Of a stretch of 64,000 bases of DNA, positions 14,201 to 23,739 are shown one piece after another. Where the stretch lies: positions 12,694,071 through 12,758,070 of the forward strand of contig NC_080731.1 of assembly GCF_019097595.1 (NCBI RefSeq), in the 5' to 3' direction. A model generated the notes under the pieces. That model was given only the letters and a program-made list of their open reading frames with translations. It was not told the origin of the DNA and searched no databases. Position 1 is the first letter of the stretch. Each line of letters begins with the position of its first letter. The position numbers were made by a program, and so were the translations under genes. The DNA comes from Hemibagrus wyckioides. Its lineage: Eukaryota > Chordata > Actinopteri > Siluriformes > Bagridae.

Positions 14201-14937
14201 TGACTGTAGGTAATAGTCAACAACAGTCATGGTAATGTACTTTGTGTGCTCTGGTCACGTATATGAATAACCATTTGAAGCTGTCTGAAACCTGCAGCAC
14301 TGGTCCTGACAGATTTTATTAATGGTATATGATATTTTTTGGGCTTGCAGGTGTCAGAACTGGAGAGCCAAAGTAGTCAAGCCAATGCCATCAAATGTCA
14401 GAAAACAGAGCTCAACAAAACCATAGAGGAGTTAGAGGCCACACTGAAGACTAAAGAAGAGGTACAAGCTAAAATCGAAATATTTTCTGTAGCACGTTTT
14501 ATTACATGATCTATAATGGAAGGTTTTCCTCTAGGAAATGGAGCGTCTGAGAGAGGAAGTGGAAAAAGCCAAGCAGCTACAGTCACAGAAAGAGACGCTC
14601 GAACAGAAACTCGAGGTAAAGGCTTCTTACATTAAAGATCTCTGTTTACAAGCAGTTACATCCAGTTTATCTGGAACGCATCTTATTAAAAAAGCCTTAG
14701 CATCTTTCGTCACATCTCACAGCACCTTTGTGTCAACCCGCAATCTAGGCCACAGATGCGAGGAACAAGGACCTGGAGGAGCAGTTAGCTGATGTGGAGC
14801 AGCGCCTGGAGACGAGCCAGCTGGAGCAGGAGAATTTCCGCAAGAGCCTCAAAACGCTGCTGGAGATCCTAGACAGCAAGATCTTCGAGCTGACAGAGAT
14901 GAGGGACAACCTGGCCAAGCTCATAGAGGACAGCTAG
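3921..14937 (+). CDS. homer1: homer1, Homer scaffold protein 1 (3' seven exons; 5' end outside window)
   Basis: Homer1 is a cytosolic postsynaptic scaffold. Its N-terminal EVH1 domain binds PPxxF motifs in group I mGluRs, IP3 and ryanodine receptors and Shank, and its C-terminal coiled coil tetramerises it. Seven exons join in frame: 3921-4052, 6315-6407, 7054-7211, 13568-13724, 14351-14461, 14535-14615 and 14749-14937, all with AG/GT borders. They encode about 306 residues. With the family's 54-residue exons 1-2 the protein would be about 360 aa, matching long Homer1 forms. The second half of EVH1 includes V-Y-G-L-G-F, with the glycine at family position 89. An S-P-L-T-P motif and a Ser/Pro/Thr-rich linker follow, then a heptad-rich coiled coil ending [10 protein letters not shown]. 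The coiled-coil wording ([16 protein letters not shown]) matches Homer1 rather than Homer2 or Homer3. Whether this is the 1a or 1b teleost paralogue is not decided. Exons 1-2 were not found within the window. Confidence 0.96.
4053..6314 (+). other. homer1 intron with CT-rich start and a dispersed repeat
   Basis: The 2.26-kb intron begins with a CT-rich stretch (about 4190-4262). It contains a reverse-oriented dispersed repeat (5340-5568) and an ATTT tetranucleotide run near 5724-5749. Nothing else was recognised. Confidence 0.8.
5340..5568 (-). repeat. Teleost interspersed repeat, copy 2
   Basis: It contains ctctagggtcgctgattcga, tcctgagctctggttactgt, ggttttttctgggttctctg and tttcctcccactttccaaaa in the same order as the other copies, then gaatgggtgtgtattggct. 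It lies within a homer1 intron. Confidence 0.75.
6315..6407 (+). CDS. homer1: homer1 exon (end of EVH1)
   Basis: This is a 93-nt, 31-codon phase-0 exon between tcttctcag and gtgcgg. It encodes [19 protein letters not shown] and continues [12 protein letters not shown], the C-terminal helix of EVH1 and the start of the linker. It is too short for a simple ORF search and was found by reading the frame and splice sites. Confidence 0.95.
7054..7211 (+). CDS. homer1: homer1 exon (Ser/Pro/Thr linker with P-motif)
   Basis: This 158-nt exon ends in phase 2, with AG of a split serine codon. It begins [13 protein letters not shown] and runs through a low-complexity Ser/Thr/Asp-rich stretch to TPTLAH. 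The S-P-L-T-P segment corresponds to the internal proline motif of Homer proteins. The acceptor is ccttctag and the donor gtaact. Unspliced reading gives AGG then TAA at 7213-7215, so intron retention truncates the protein after one extra residue. Confidence 0.93.
8695..8746. repeat. (AAAT)n microsatellite
   Basis: About thirteen tandem AAAT units. Because each unit boundary forms AATAAA, the run is also a dense set of potential polyadenylation hexamers inside the large homer1 intron. Confidence 0.95.
10084..10151. repeat. (AT)n microsatellite abutting the Tc1-like relic
   Basis: About 34 AT units end where the Tc1-like left terminus begins. The Ile-Tyr open frame across it is an artefact. 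Confidence 0.96.
10152..10678 (+). mobile_element. Truncated Tc1/mariner-like element with both inverted ends
   Basis: The left terminus ctgatcaggcataacattat mirrors the right terminus, whose reverse complement reads cactaaccaggcataacttt, giving terminal inverted repeats of roughly 25 nt. Inside, from the ATG at 10303, the plus strand carries the Tc1-type DNA-binding start [14 protein letters not shown] one-base frameshift follows near 10330-10335, then frames equivalent to an HTH region and the segment [20 protein letters not shown]. The DDE catalytic half is absent, so this is a deleted, non-autonomous copy. AT tracts flank both ends, consistent with insertion at TA. It lies in a homer1 intron. 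Confidence 0.85.
10677..10702. repeat. Short AT tract at the right end of the Tc1-like relic
   Basis: About twelve AT units follow the right terminus at once. Together with the longer left tract this suggests insertion into, or expansion from, a TA target. Confidence 0.85.
11223..11281. repeat. Compound (CT)n(CA)n microsatellite
   Basis: About 14-15 CT units run directly into about 14 CA units within a homer1 intron. Confidence 0.95.
12055..12303 (-). repeat. Teleost interspersed repeat, copy 3
   Basis: It begins gggcagcacagtggag and continues ctgctccagggtctgatcct, gagtttccttcgagttctct, a GT-rich step, and ends with agcggataaagc. It matches the shared order of this family, reverse orientation. 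Confidence 0.75.
13568..13724 (+). CDS. homer1: homer1 exon (start of coiled coil)
   Basis: This 157-nt exon begins by completing the split serine (AG+T). It encodes [20 protein letters not shown] and continues through [21 protein letters not shown] to LHKR, an almost invariant Homer block. The borders are cacaacag and gtgagg. It opens the constitutive multimerisation region used only in long isoforms. Confidence 0.96.
13860..14200. mobile_element. Possible MITE-like segment with inverted ends
   Basis: The sequence attattctgattggtttgtc near 13883 is partly inverse to ctgaccaatcagatttgaga at 14148-14167. The centre holds an inverted pair, aaaaataggaatag (about 13969) and ctattcctattttc (about 13997). 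The right part (14111-14200) recurs in altered form at about 16590 and 29448. No transposase frame was seen. Confidence 0.35.
14351..14461 (+). CDS. homer1: homer1 exon (coiled coil)
   Basis: This 111-nt, 37-codon phase-0 exon lies between gggcttgcag and gtacaa. It encodes [20 protein letters not shown] and ends ATLKTKEE. Heptad spacing of Leu and Ile is visible. The next intron is only 73 nt long. Confidence 0.94.
14535..14615 (+). CDS. homer1: homer1 exon (coiled coil)
   Basis: This 81-nt, 27-codon phase-0 exon is [20 protein letters not shown] followed by TLEQKLE, a continuous coiled coil. The acceptor is cctctag and the donor gtaaag. It sits between introns of 73 and 133 nt, so the 3' end of the gene is compact compared with the 6.4-kb intron upstream. 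Confidence 0.94.
14749..14937 (+). CDS. homer1: homer1 terminal coding exon
   Basis: This terminal exon has 63 codons including TAG. It starts [20 protein letters not shown] and ends [22 protein letters not shown] sequence (read here as [12 protein letters not shown]). It holds the C-terminal tetramerisation zipper, with [19 protein letters not shown] in register. The acceptor is caatctag. Confidence 0.95.
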   Translation, partial: ATDARNKDLEEQLADVEQRLETSQLEQENFRKSLKTLLEILDSKIFELTEMRDNLAKLIEDS

Positions 14938-15990
14938 AACACGTTGCCTTCACCTCTGCCTCAGAAAACATGGACTTGCTTGCGAGGTACACAGTGACAA
15001 GAACAAAATGCACAGCTCTTCTGCCCAGACCTCGTCGTGTACTTTCACACTTTTAAAGCCTTCTTGACTGGAGGACACATATAATTATATACTCACTTAT
15101 ATGGTAATGATAAGCATTCAGTTGCACTTGAATTTGTACTTTTTAGGTGAATAATATTTCTTCAGTGCCACTGCTACCTTCTAGGAGATAATCGGCCGTA
15201 TAGCGCTCCCGTTCTTTTCTTATGGTTAGAATATTATTCAAATCGTTTTCCTTAATTGTACGCAGGTAGTGTAGAGAACGTAGGCAGCCTACAAAGGCGA
15301 ACACTGCTGCACATAGGCTCTTCCTTTCTAAGGTGCTGGTTTAGCGTGCCTGGTTATTTGCGATTAAAGGACATCTACTATGCTGCTGAGGACACTCGAG
15401 TCAATCACACCCACCGGATCGTCCGTTCCGAGCCATATGTTGTAGCCAGACCGTGTCGGCTTGCCTCGTCACCTTCAAGGAAACTGCCTCAATGTTCAGT
15501 CAGAGCTTCAGGATACTCTACCATCGACTTCCTGACAAGAACAACCCTGGAAGTCTGGACACTTAGATACAGGTGTGGCATATTGGCCTGTAATGTACAA
15601 TGAGCAATATTTGAAACAGTCTTTATGTCACCTCAGTGTATTTATCAGGTATTCCAACTCTGGACTAATCTGTGGACTTATGTGATTTAGTAGATGTACC
15701 CCCGATAGTTCTCCTCAGACCAGTTATAGTGCTTTTGGATTGTTTTGGCCTTAGAGTATAAATTCTGCACTGGATATCTGATTCGATGAGGAGGAATCTC
15801 CTCATTTTTTTTTGTTTGTTGCATTACCAAATGCAGTGTTCAACTTACAGTTTGAAATCATGTATTATTATGAGATGTATATGCTGATGGATAAGCTACA
15901 TAGAGCACTGTTAATATGATTGTATTTATAGATGGGAAGGTTCAATTTTAAAATTCCCAATATTAATAAAATATTTCAAAATATCCACAA
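14938..15990 (+). other. homer1: homer1 3'UTR (approximate)
   Basis: This is untranslated sequence after the TAG. The first good polyadenylation hexamer in AT-rich context is AATAAA at 15965-15970, so the end is set about 20 nt later. A 115-codon open frame at 15256-15603 resembles no known family and is taken as chance. The true cleavage site needs transcript data. Confidence 0.5.
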
Positions 15991-16589
15991 AATGATGCTT
16001 AAGAAAAGAGACAGTATTTGTGTGGTTCATCACAGGTGTGTGTGTGTGTGTGTGTGTCTCAGCCTGATAATAACAGCATGTCACAAAATGTTTTATTGTA
16101 GTTATAACACAGCAATTTGCCAAGGGTTACACATTTAATAATTAATGAAAGACACATCATTCTAGTTCTGGTGATCTGTCCGGGGTTAATTCTCTTGCCG
16201 TATGGCCAGGGTTCCTGGGATCCAACATAACTCCAGCCACCAAAAATCTTGTGATCCTGAAGATGAATTTATAAAAATCTCATACTTTAGATTAATTTAT
16301 AACTACATGTTTTGATGTGAACTGTCAAAGAAAAGGGATTTGCTCTTTTTGGGTCAGTGAAGCCTTTAAAAATGTATCTGATTTTCTTTGTGATATTATG
16401 GTCATTATTTGGCAATGTAGATAAACACCTACATTGTGGCAAAATGTGATAGGTTAGTGCTGAATTAAAAAATATTATTTGCTTATCTATGTAAGAAATC
16501 AGTATATAATAATAATAATAATAATAATAATTACAACGCAATGTTGCTACTATGTGAACAACAGTGGAATAGCGCATTACTAGAAATCT

Positions 16590-16680
16590 GTCAGAGCCAC
16601 TGTTATAGAAAATTAATCATCAGCTTTTGATCAGTCAGACTTGAGAATTAAACAGCACTGGGGCATTAAGGTTTTTAATA
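16590..16680 (+). repeat. Degraded copy of the 'gaccaatcagatttgagaa' repeat
   Basis: It reads cagcttttgatcagtcagac, ttgagaattaaacagcactg, ggcattaaggtttttaat. This parallels 14140-14200 (ccttctgaccaatcagattt, gagaatccagcgttactgtg, gaataatggttttcaac). A third trace is at about 29448-29515. Confidence 0.45.
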
Positions 16681-16946
16681 CACTTTTTAAACACAGATTA
16701 AGCTTAGCCTATTGGGCTTCTCAGCTGACATTCGTATTCGTCTGATTTATTTGTGTACAAATCAAACTAACCCCTGCATGGTTGAAAATTCTGGGCTTTG
16801 TTAAAATAAACCCCAAAATTGTTGCTGTTTCTGTTGCTTTATTTTGTGAATGATTAGTGCTGAGTCGAAGCAGCTTTAAGCTGCTTACTATCCCAGATTA
16901 AACACTGTGTGCCAAGACTACTGCAAAATTGCTGTTATTTTAGAGC

Positions 16947-16972
16947 AGTAACACACACACACACACACACAC
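16947..16972. repeat. (CA)n microsatellite
   Basis: About 13 CA units. Similar short GT runs lie at 16034-16058 and 21343-21363. Confidence 0.9.
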
Positions 16973-18029
16973 ATACACTGAGCTGCTCATCAGTGCCTTT
17001 TTGGGGTTCAATATTCAACACAAAAACAAACATCACACTCAAAGTAATGCTATAAAATCTCAATCATAATTCATTATTATAGCTATTTTTGTACATGGAG
17101 CTGAACATTCCAGCAAATAAAGGACTCAGCAGTGCTGCACAGAGATGCGCTAATGCCACCCACGCACTCCTCGAGTAAAGGGCTTGTAGGAAATATCTGT
17201 ATGTAGAGGGAGACACCTTGTGGTCCATGAGGAAGGACCAGTGCATGAGGAGGCCTGGTTAGCATCACTGCTCCTCTGGAAAAAATCAGGTTTGACTCAT
17301 GAGTTCTGTCATTACACAAGCCCAACAATTAAAAGCCAGACATATTCAATGTTATGCAAAAGCTTAGTCGGTCATTTAAAAGGGCAGCATTCCTGCCAAA
17401 TTCCATCCACATACTAATGCCCTCTTCTGACTGATCAGTAAATTAATCTGATATAAATACAGCTCCAGGGTTCTATTGACTGGATCACCATTCTGGATGT
17501 TTGAATCCTGGGCCATAGCTTCACAGAGTTATTATTGCCCCATGCCATGCATGATGAATATTTTCAGTGGTGGTGGAGGAGCAGTGGACAGGATTGCCAC
17601 GGTATAATGCCAAGCAAGTGATCTTGCTTGTCCGACAAGATCATGTCTTTTAGCAAATTGTAATTAAATCAACTAAACAGTACAGACAGTGTGTATATGC
17701 AGTATAAAAGCATTTCTATTGTAAGATACACTGTAAAGACTGGGAGAGTAAAAAGGGGATTAGTATATCAGATATCAGTATATCAGAAATGTTGTGCACC
17801 ACAGTGACCTTGTTTCTTTATGCAAAAAAAAGAAGAAAAATGTTTTTCCCTGAATTATTTGAGATTGTTTCAGGTTTTGTGAAATGTAGATGAGCTGGGC
17901 ATTTTGCTGAAACCTGGCAACCCTGGTGAATGATTTTGACTCTTCTGTGAGTAAAGGCACGAATAAAGCTGCTAAAACACACAAGAGACAGTTCATTTAC
18001 TATACTATTGCATAGTAAGTGTGATAGCC

Positions 18030-18398
18030 TATCCATCCATCCATTGTATATTCCATGCTTTATTCCTAATTAGGGTCACGGGATCTGCTGGAGCCTATCC
18101 CAGTGCACATTGGGCGAAAGGCAGGGGTACACCCTGGACAGGTTGCCAGTCCATCACAGGGCTACATATAGACGAACAACCACACACACTCACTCCTATG
18201 AGCAATTTAGAATTGCCAATCAACCTAATGTACTTTGGACTGTCAGAGGAAACCGGTGTACCCGGAGTAAACCCACGCAGGAACAGGGAAAACATGCAAA
18301 CTCCACACAGACAGGCTGCCTGTTCGAACCCGGGATTCAAACCCAGGACCTTCTTGCTGTGAGGCAACAGCACTAAGCCACCATGCTGCCCTGTGCCT
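18030..18398 (+). repeat. Teleost interspersed repeat, copy 4 (best preserved)
   Basis: It starts with a CATC run and tagggtcacgggatctgctg, then gagcctatcccagtgcacat, caccctggacaggttgccag, tccatcacagggctacatat, gaggaaaccggtgtacccgg, aacatgcaaactccacacag, and ends gaggcaacagcactaagcca before the ctgccc end. This is one of the most abundant repeat phrases in teleost genomes. Frames of 88-113 codons on both strands are spurious. The class is left open. Confidence 0.85.
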
Positions 18399-19204
18399 AA
18401 TGATGTTTTAATACTCCCAACATAATCTACGGACAGCCACCATAGATTGCTGAATCTTAGACATACAAATGACCGGCAAGTCTTACTGCAATATTACAAA
18501 TAATACAGTTAGTCATGAAACGTTGCACAACAGCACTATCACAGGGCAGTGCTTTTTCCAGCATGAAGTAATGAAATATGTAGCATATTCACTTGATTTG
18601 ATTTGACAGAAAATGGCACACTGTTACCTAATCAGCACTGTCTTTCTGAAGCTTGAGGAGAACCACCACCAACAGTTCAAAACCAAGAACTGCAAAATTA
18701 GAGAGGAGCTTTTAATAGCTTTTCAGCAGTAAAACAAACAACTAGAGGGAGCCAGTGTACCAAAAGCCTGTGTACCACCAATATTCAGCTTAGTATGTAA
18801 TCTTCTTCATAATTATCTGTTTTTTTTGTACAATACTCATATTATTACACACTTTTTGGTGTTGCACGTGAAAAATGAGTTCAGCTGATTGCTCAGATTT
18901 AAAAAAAAATGCAACCCAAATAGTCATGGTCAAACATAGATGGATGTGATCTGTCAAAACATTCAGTTTTATTAAGTAATGAAAAATGTCGTCATGAGGA
19001 AAAGCACTCTTCACTCTTCCCCAGGGTCCCTGGCCCTAAGTTCACTTTCCACACCATCTGACTGGATTCGCTTCTTCCACAGAACAATTTCAAATCCATT
19101 TTTCTGCAAATTTATAATACAAATTAAGACTTTTGTGAAACATAGGACTCTAGGTGATAAAACCTTGTCAATTCATGAAAAACAAAATCTTTTTATATTA
19201 TTGA

Positions 19205-19521
19205 GATTGAGGTCTGATGTCGGGTGAGGAGGTCTGGGGTTTAATCGGGGTTCCAGTTCATCCCAAAGGTGTTCAGTGGGGTTGAGGTCAAGGCTTGAGT
19301 TGTTCCACTCCAACTTTGTCAAACCATGTCTTCATGGAGCTTGCTTTGTGCACAAAGACACTGTAATGCTGGAACAGGTTTGGACTTTCAGTTCCGCTGA
19401 AGGGAAATTGTAAAGCTGCTTCATACAAAGACATTCTGTGATCTGCTTTTAAACTAGTTTGGGGAAGAACCACATATGGGTGTGATGATCAGTTGTCCAC
19501 ATACATTTGGTCCTATAGTGT
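19205..19521 (-). mobile_element. Tc1-like transposase 3' relic, copy A
   Basis: On the minus strand the frame at 19473-19288 includes VHKASSMKTWFDKVGVEQLK, the typical C-terminal DDE segment of fish Tc1-like transposases. It is followed on the plus strand by phrases such as cccaaaggtgttcagtgggg. The family's acidic catalytic context is broken and there is no intact gene or N-terminal HTH here. A related copy is at 32908-33239. Confidence 0.75.
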
Positions 19522-21239
19522 AGATCCATGCACAGATTTAATGTTTAATCATTTAAAAGTCAGAAATATTGTATCTTGGCTATCAGTCACAAGACGTGCC
19601 TCTAAGGTTGTGTGTCTCTTCTCTAACTGGAAAAGGAGAGCAATGCTCATTCTTGTTCCTGGACATATTTATTAACTGTGATTAGATTAGACGCATTTTG
19701 ATTTGGTTGACAAGTTTAAATGAATATTTTGGGATTACAAAGCTTTTAGATGTCTGGCGACAGTAGCATGATTATATTAGCATAATATGTCTTTCTGATT
19801 CGGTCTAATTTTTCATGTAGCTTCGTTCGTGATGAGTCGAGACAACACTCTGGATTGGACACCAGGATTACAACCTTACAACTAAGCATTAATAAAGGTG
19901 CCGTGAATTCATTAAGCCGTTGTGTGCTGGATTCCGACAGGTTTGCGTATTCAGAAGGTTGCACAAAAGTTAAATCAAAGAAAACTGTAAGATGTCAGTT
20001 CTAACATTTTTTTCGTGTATTGTCATATGATTTGCTGTGATTTGGTAATGTTTGTCTTGAACTGGACCTCTGGCAGGTCAAGAAACCTTGGCAGCTTTCA
20101 GTTTGGCATGTGGTAAAGTGTTGAATCATGTAGTGAAATCTCTGAGTGCTTAATTCCAGCAACGGTGCAGCATGAGGTCATAACTGTGAAAGTTGTTTTG
20201 TCTGTATTGAATTGTTATGTATATAAAGCTGTGTGAACGTGCGCTGAATGTTAATTATAATGTTGTTGAGCAATGCTGTTGAAAGATGAGTGCTTGCTCT
20301 GTCGAACTTATTTGTTTTGGGACATTACAAGTAAAGGAGTAATGCTCCATCAAGAGCCACATTTCCTCTAGGAGTTACTTACTTATTCAAGTATGACACA
20401 TACACACTTAATCTAAATATTTGTGCTCTGCCTGTAAACACACTCCGCTCTGCTTGGCCTTATGGGCTCTTTTTTCCCATATACTGAGGGACCATGTTGC
20501 CATGATCTATAAACTGTTGCACAAACTATGATCTCATCACATTCATAACCGTTCAGTACAGCAAGCACAGTTCTCAGAGCTGACAGCAGACTGCTTTCCT
20601 TCAGGTCTAGTTAGCATTATGGTTTTGACAGGATACATGCACACTTTTGTTTAACTCCTCTCCCAAGATCATGAAAAGAAAGACTTCATCTTTACATAAA
20701 TTACACATAGGTGGATATGACATCATACTCAGGATGGTTAATGAGAGACATTTGGTTTAAATAATTCGTAATATAATCTTTTTTCTTTTGTTAATGGCAC
20801 TGTAAAGGCTACAGTTTCATTTCCTGAAAACTTCCCTCATTATTCTTTCCTCCTTGGCCATTATGAGCTACTCGCTTTAGGCTGCATGATAAAGCCATTA
20901 GAAAACTGTGCTCTCGTCTTAATCAGACAACGTAATTCAATACCATAAAATCAGACAGAATAATAGTGCTGTTGTACTGTAATACAGAACAGTGAATATA
21001 ATTGATATACATTCTGTAAATTTGAATGTTTATATTATCTCATGTTTCCTGTATCAGCGTGTCACTGAAAAAAGACATTTCTGCATATAATTAAAAGAAA
21101 TGAATCTACCAGCTAGCAACCTACCGGCCAATTTCATTATAAAACTTCACATATACTTATACTTATACTTAAGATACTAACAGGTTAATCACATCAAAAA
21201 TGGATTTGATTTCATATCTGGTCATTGGTCATCATTTAG

Positions 21240-21585
21240 TCAGCATTGTGATGCAGTGGGTAGCCTTGCTGACCTCACAGCTCCTTCATTTGGCCCTGGG
21301 TTACTGTTTGGGATGCTGTGTAGAGTTTTGCATGGTCTGGCTGTGTGTGTGTGTGTGTGTGTGTTCATATGGGTTTCCTCTGGTTCTCAAGCTTTCTCTC
21401 ATCTAACAAAAAACCTTGAAAGTAACCTTGAAAACCTCTGGAAGTACTCATGTGTTGTATTGTGTTCTGCGATGGAATCCCATTCAGATTGTGTCTTCAC
21501 TACATACTCAGTGTTCCCACGATAAGCTCCAGCTTCACCGCGACCCTGACTGGGATAAAGTGCTTACTGAAGATGAATGAATTGT
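21240..21585 (-). repeat. Teleost interspersed repeat, copy 5
   Basis: It opens cagcattgtgatgcagtggg and passes through a GT run, then tgggtttcctctggttctca. It ends tcaccgcgaccctgactggg, then ataaagtgcttactgaagat and gaatga. The ending is the classic tail of this family. Confidence 0.8.
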
Positions 21586-22331
21586 CCAACATTTCCTTTC
21601 ATTATTTTTGAAGTCCCTTTTGCACGGTACTTTTTATAAGAACTGAGCTACCTTGTCCTATGCAAATTATGTATAAGTGAGGGGGGAAAAAACAGCCCAA
21701 GCATTTAGCTATTAAAGCAGCTCGCATTAATACAAGCACTTCAAGTTTCCACCAACTGACCATGAACAAGTGCGGGATAGAGTTAGGAAGAACAGAAGGC
21801 CCCAACTAATCAAGGGCTAGAATATGTGCAAGAAACATTAGTCAACAAACTATAAATGGTCCAATTGTGTAAGTGAGAGATGACTAACATTCAGTAGAGT
21901 GCCATGGACTATTTGGATATATGAAGTGAGTGATTGTCAGTAAGGGGAAAGGTCAGTTTCAACCTCCCCCATCCTCATGTGTTTTTAAGCCACCTAACAC
22001 AGATACTGGTTGGAACAGGAACAGGCTGTTTTAGAGTTTGAAGCTAAAATAACTGACTGAAAGTCTGTGTAGAGCACATGAAATCAGAGAAAGTAGAGAG
22101 GGATAGGAAGAGTGAGAGACAAAGACTAAGACTATTGATCTATTTAATAGGATTAATATTACAGTTTTACAAACTTCAAACTGCATCATCTTATTATAAT
22201 ATTTATTAGTATTATTACTTTTACTCTTATTATTACTATACTCCTGTCTTATGCCCAGTGCTCCTGAGAAAAGGTTCTAGATTTACCACAATGCTGACCA
22301 TGTTAATGAATTAACGAATGAATAATTGAAC

Positions 22332-22380
22332 AAATGAATGAATGAATGAATGAATGAATGAATGAATGAATGAATGAATG
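22332..22380. repeat. (AATG)n microsatellite
   Basis: Twelve or so AATG units. Confidence 0.93.
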
Positions 22381-22439
22381 ACCAGTTCAATTCAAGGTGC
22401 TTTGATGGAATAATACACTTGTGTTTTAAATCTAGGTTA

Positions 22440-22442
<3 letters not shown>

Positions 22443-22484
<42 letters not shown>

Positions 22485-22485
22485 T
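22443..22485. repeat. Compound (GT)n(GA)n microsatellite
   Basis: About 14 GT units are followed by GA. A very similar GT-to-GA junction recurs at 22835-22888, 390 nt downstream, embedded in purine-rich sequence. Confidence 0.93.
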
Positions 22486-22829
22486 GAGACAGACAGACAG
22501 AGAAGGTAAAGCAAATGAAAGAGAGCAAGATAGAGGAGTAAGTAGTGGAGACAGCATAAAGACAGAATAAGAGAGAGGAAGGATGGAAAAAGAGATGATT
22601 ACTGTAATAAACGAAGAAATAAAACAGCAGAGGAAAAAAACAGGGGGTGAAATCTAAATAGATAGAAAGAGTCAATTAAAAAGCGTAGGAGAATATGTAG
22701 AAATAAAGGAGACTGAAATAGAGAGTGAACACACCGAGCAAGAAGAAAAAAAGTGAGAAGGAGAAGAAAAAATGAAGGGTGGGAAGGAAGACAAAAGAGA
22801 CGGAAAAAGGAGAACAGAGACAGATGAAA

Positions 22830-22834
<5 letters not shown>

Positions 22835-22888
<54 letters not shown>
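22835..22888. repeat. Compound (GT)n(GA)n microsatellite, second copy
   Basis: It has about 13 GT units followed by about 13 GA units. Same order and junction as at 22443-22485. Confidence 0.93.
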
Positions 22889-23089
22889 GAAGATCCTGTT
22901 GAAGACTTCCTGAATGGGCCACAATGCCGGAGTGGACAGGAACAACAGCGGGAGAAGAATGAGACTTCACCAACACACAGGTCAGCTTTAGCTTCTTTCT
23001 TCTTCAAAACTGCACAACATTCCTCCATTTTCATTACCTGCACTTCATGTACAGACGCATTTGGCTCGCATTTCCTTTCTTTTTTTCCC

Positions 23090-23357
23090 CCCACCAATTC
23101 CAGGTCGTAAAAATCATAAGTGCCGCCACACAAAGAAGTAGTTTGGTGTTGCCTCCGTGATCCGTTACATTTTCCGTTATCACGCTAAAGGCTAAAGTGG
23201 GCTTTGGACCGGGGGACTGATTGAATCATTTTGGCTTAAACGGAGTGCAGATCTGTGTTTCCGAGCAGCGATGAGTTTCAGAGAAATCTCCGGAAGGAGA
23301 AGGATCATCGTGGATGGTGGTTGATTGAAGATGAATTGAAAGAAGGCTGTGAAAGGG
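23090..23357 (+). promoter_or_regulatory. Candidate lhfpl2 promoter and untranslated first exon
   Basis: After long AT-rich DNA, this stretch has a higher GC and CpG content (gtgccgccacac, gcctccgtgatccg, tttccgttatcacgc, ccgagcagcgatgag, tctccggaaggagaag). It ends in gaaaggg|gtatgg, a usable splice donor at 23358. It lies 5.1 kb upstream of the lhfpl2 start codon on the same strand, and LHFPL2 genes have non-coding 5' exons. No TATA box was seen. The assignment rests on composition and position only. Confidence 0.35.
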
Positions 23358-23739
23358 GTATGGATAAACTTTCGCCAAAAAAAAGCCGTCGTCTACTTAC
23401 TAAAAAAAACCCTGGAAGTACCTTTTGGTAGTAACTGTAATGAGATAGCAGAGACAGAAGATATGTGTGTATAGATCTGTAACTTTTACCTCTGTTCTTC
23501 TGTTCACGGGTATGTGAAATAATAGTATGATACTCTGTACTAAACGGTGTATAAGACTCCTGCAGTGAAATAGTATGAAACCTCCCGGACTACACAGTGT
23601 ATATCCTCCTGCAGGGAAATTGTACAAAAGCTACTATACTAAGTGGACAACCGTTTAAACACACATTTATATAATAGTAGTAAATACCATTGAACTATTG
23701 AATAAAAACAATAAGAAAGGAAAGAAAAAGGAAGAACCC

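Larger units (their letters stand above)
15991..23089. other. Intergenic interval between homer1 and the lhfpl2 5' side
   Basis: No coding gene was recognised on either strand. It contains two dispersed repeat copies (18030 and 21240), a Tc1 relic (19205-19521), AAT, GT, CA and AATG microsatellites, and purine-rich DNA from about 22,480 to 22,900. Open frames of up to 153 codons at 22,283-23,133 arise from the purine/pyrimidine asymmetry. Confidence 0.7.

Noticed and set aside
15256..15603. 115-codon frame after homer1
   Set aside because: It lies in the presumed 3'UTR, has no family resemblance and no splice or start context.
17595..17646. tgatcttg / caagatca inverted pair
   Set aside because: Only 8-bp arms, expected by chance in a window this long.
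22283..23133. Several frames of 89-153 codons on the minus strand
   Set aside because: They consist of Ser/Leu/Phe and Thr/His runs from pyrimidine-rich and microsatellite DNA.
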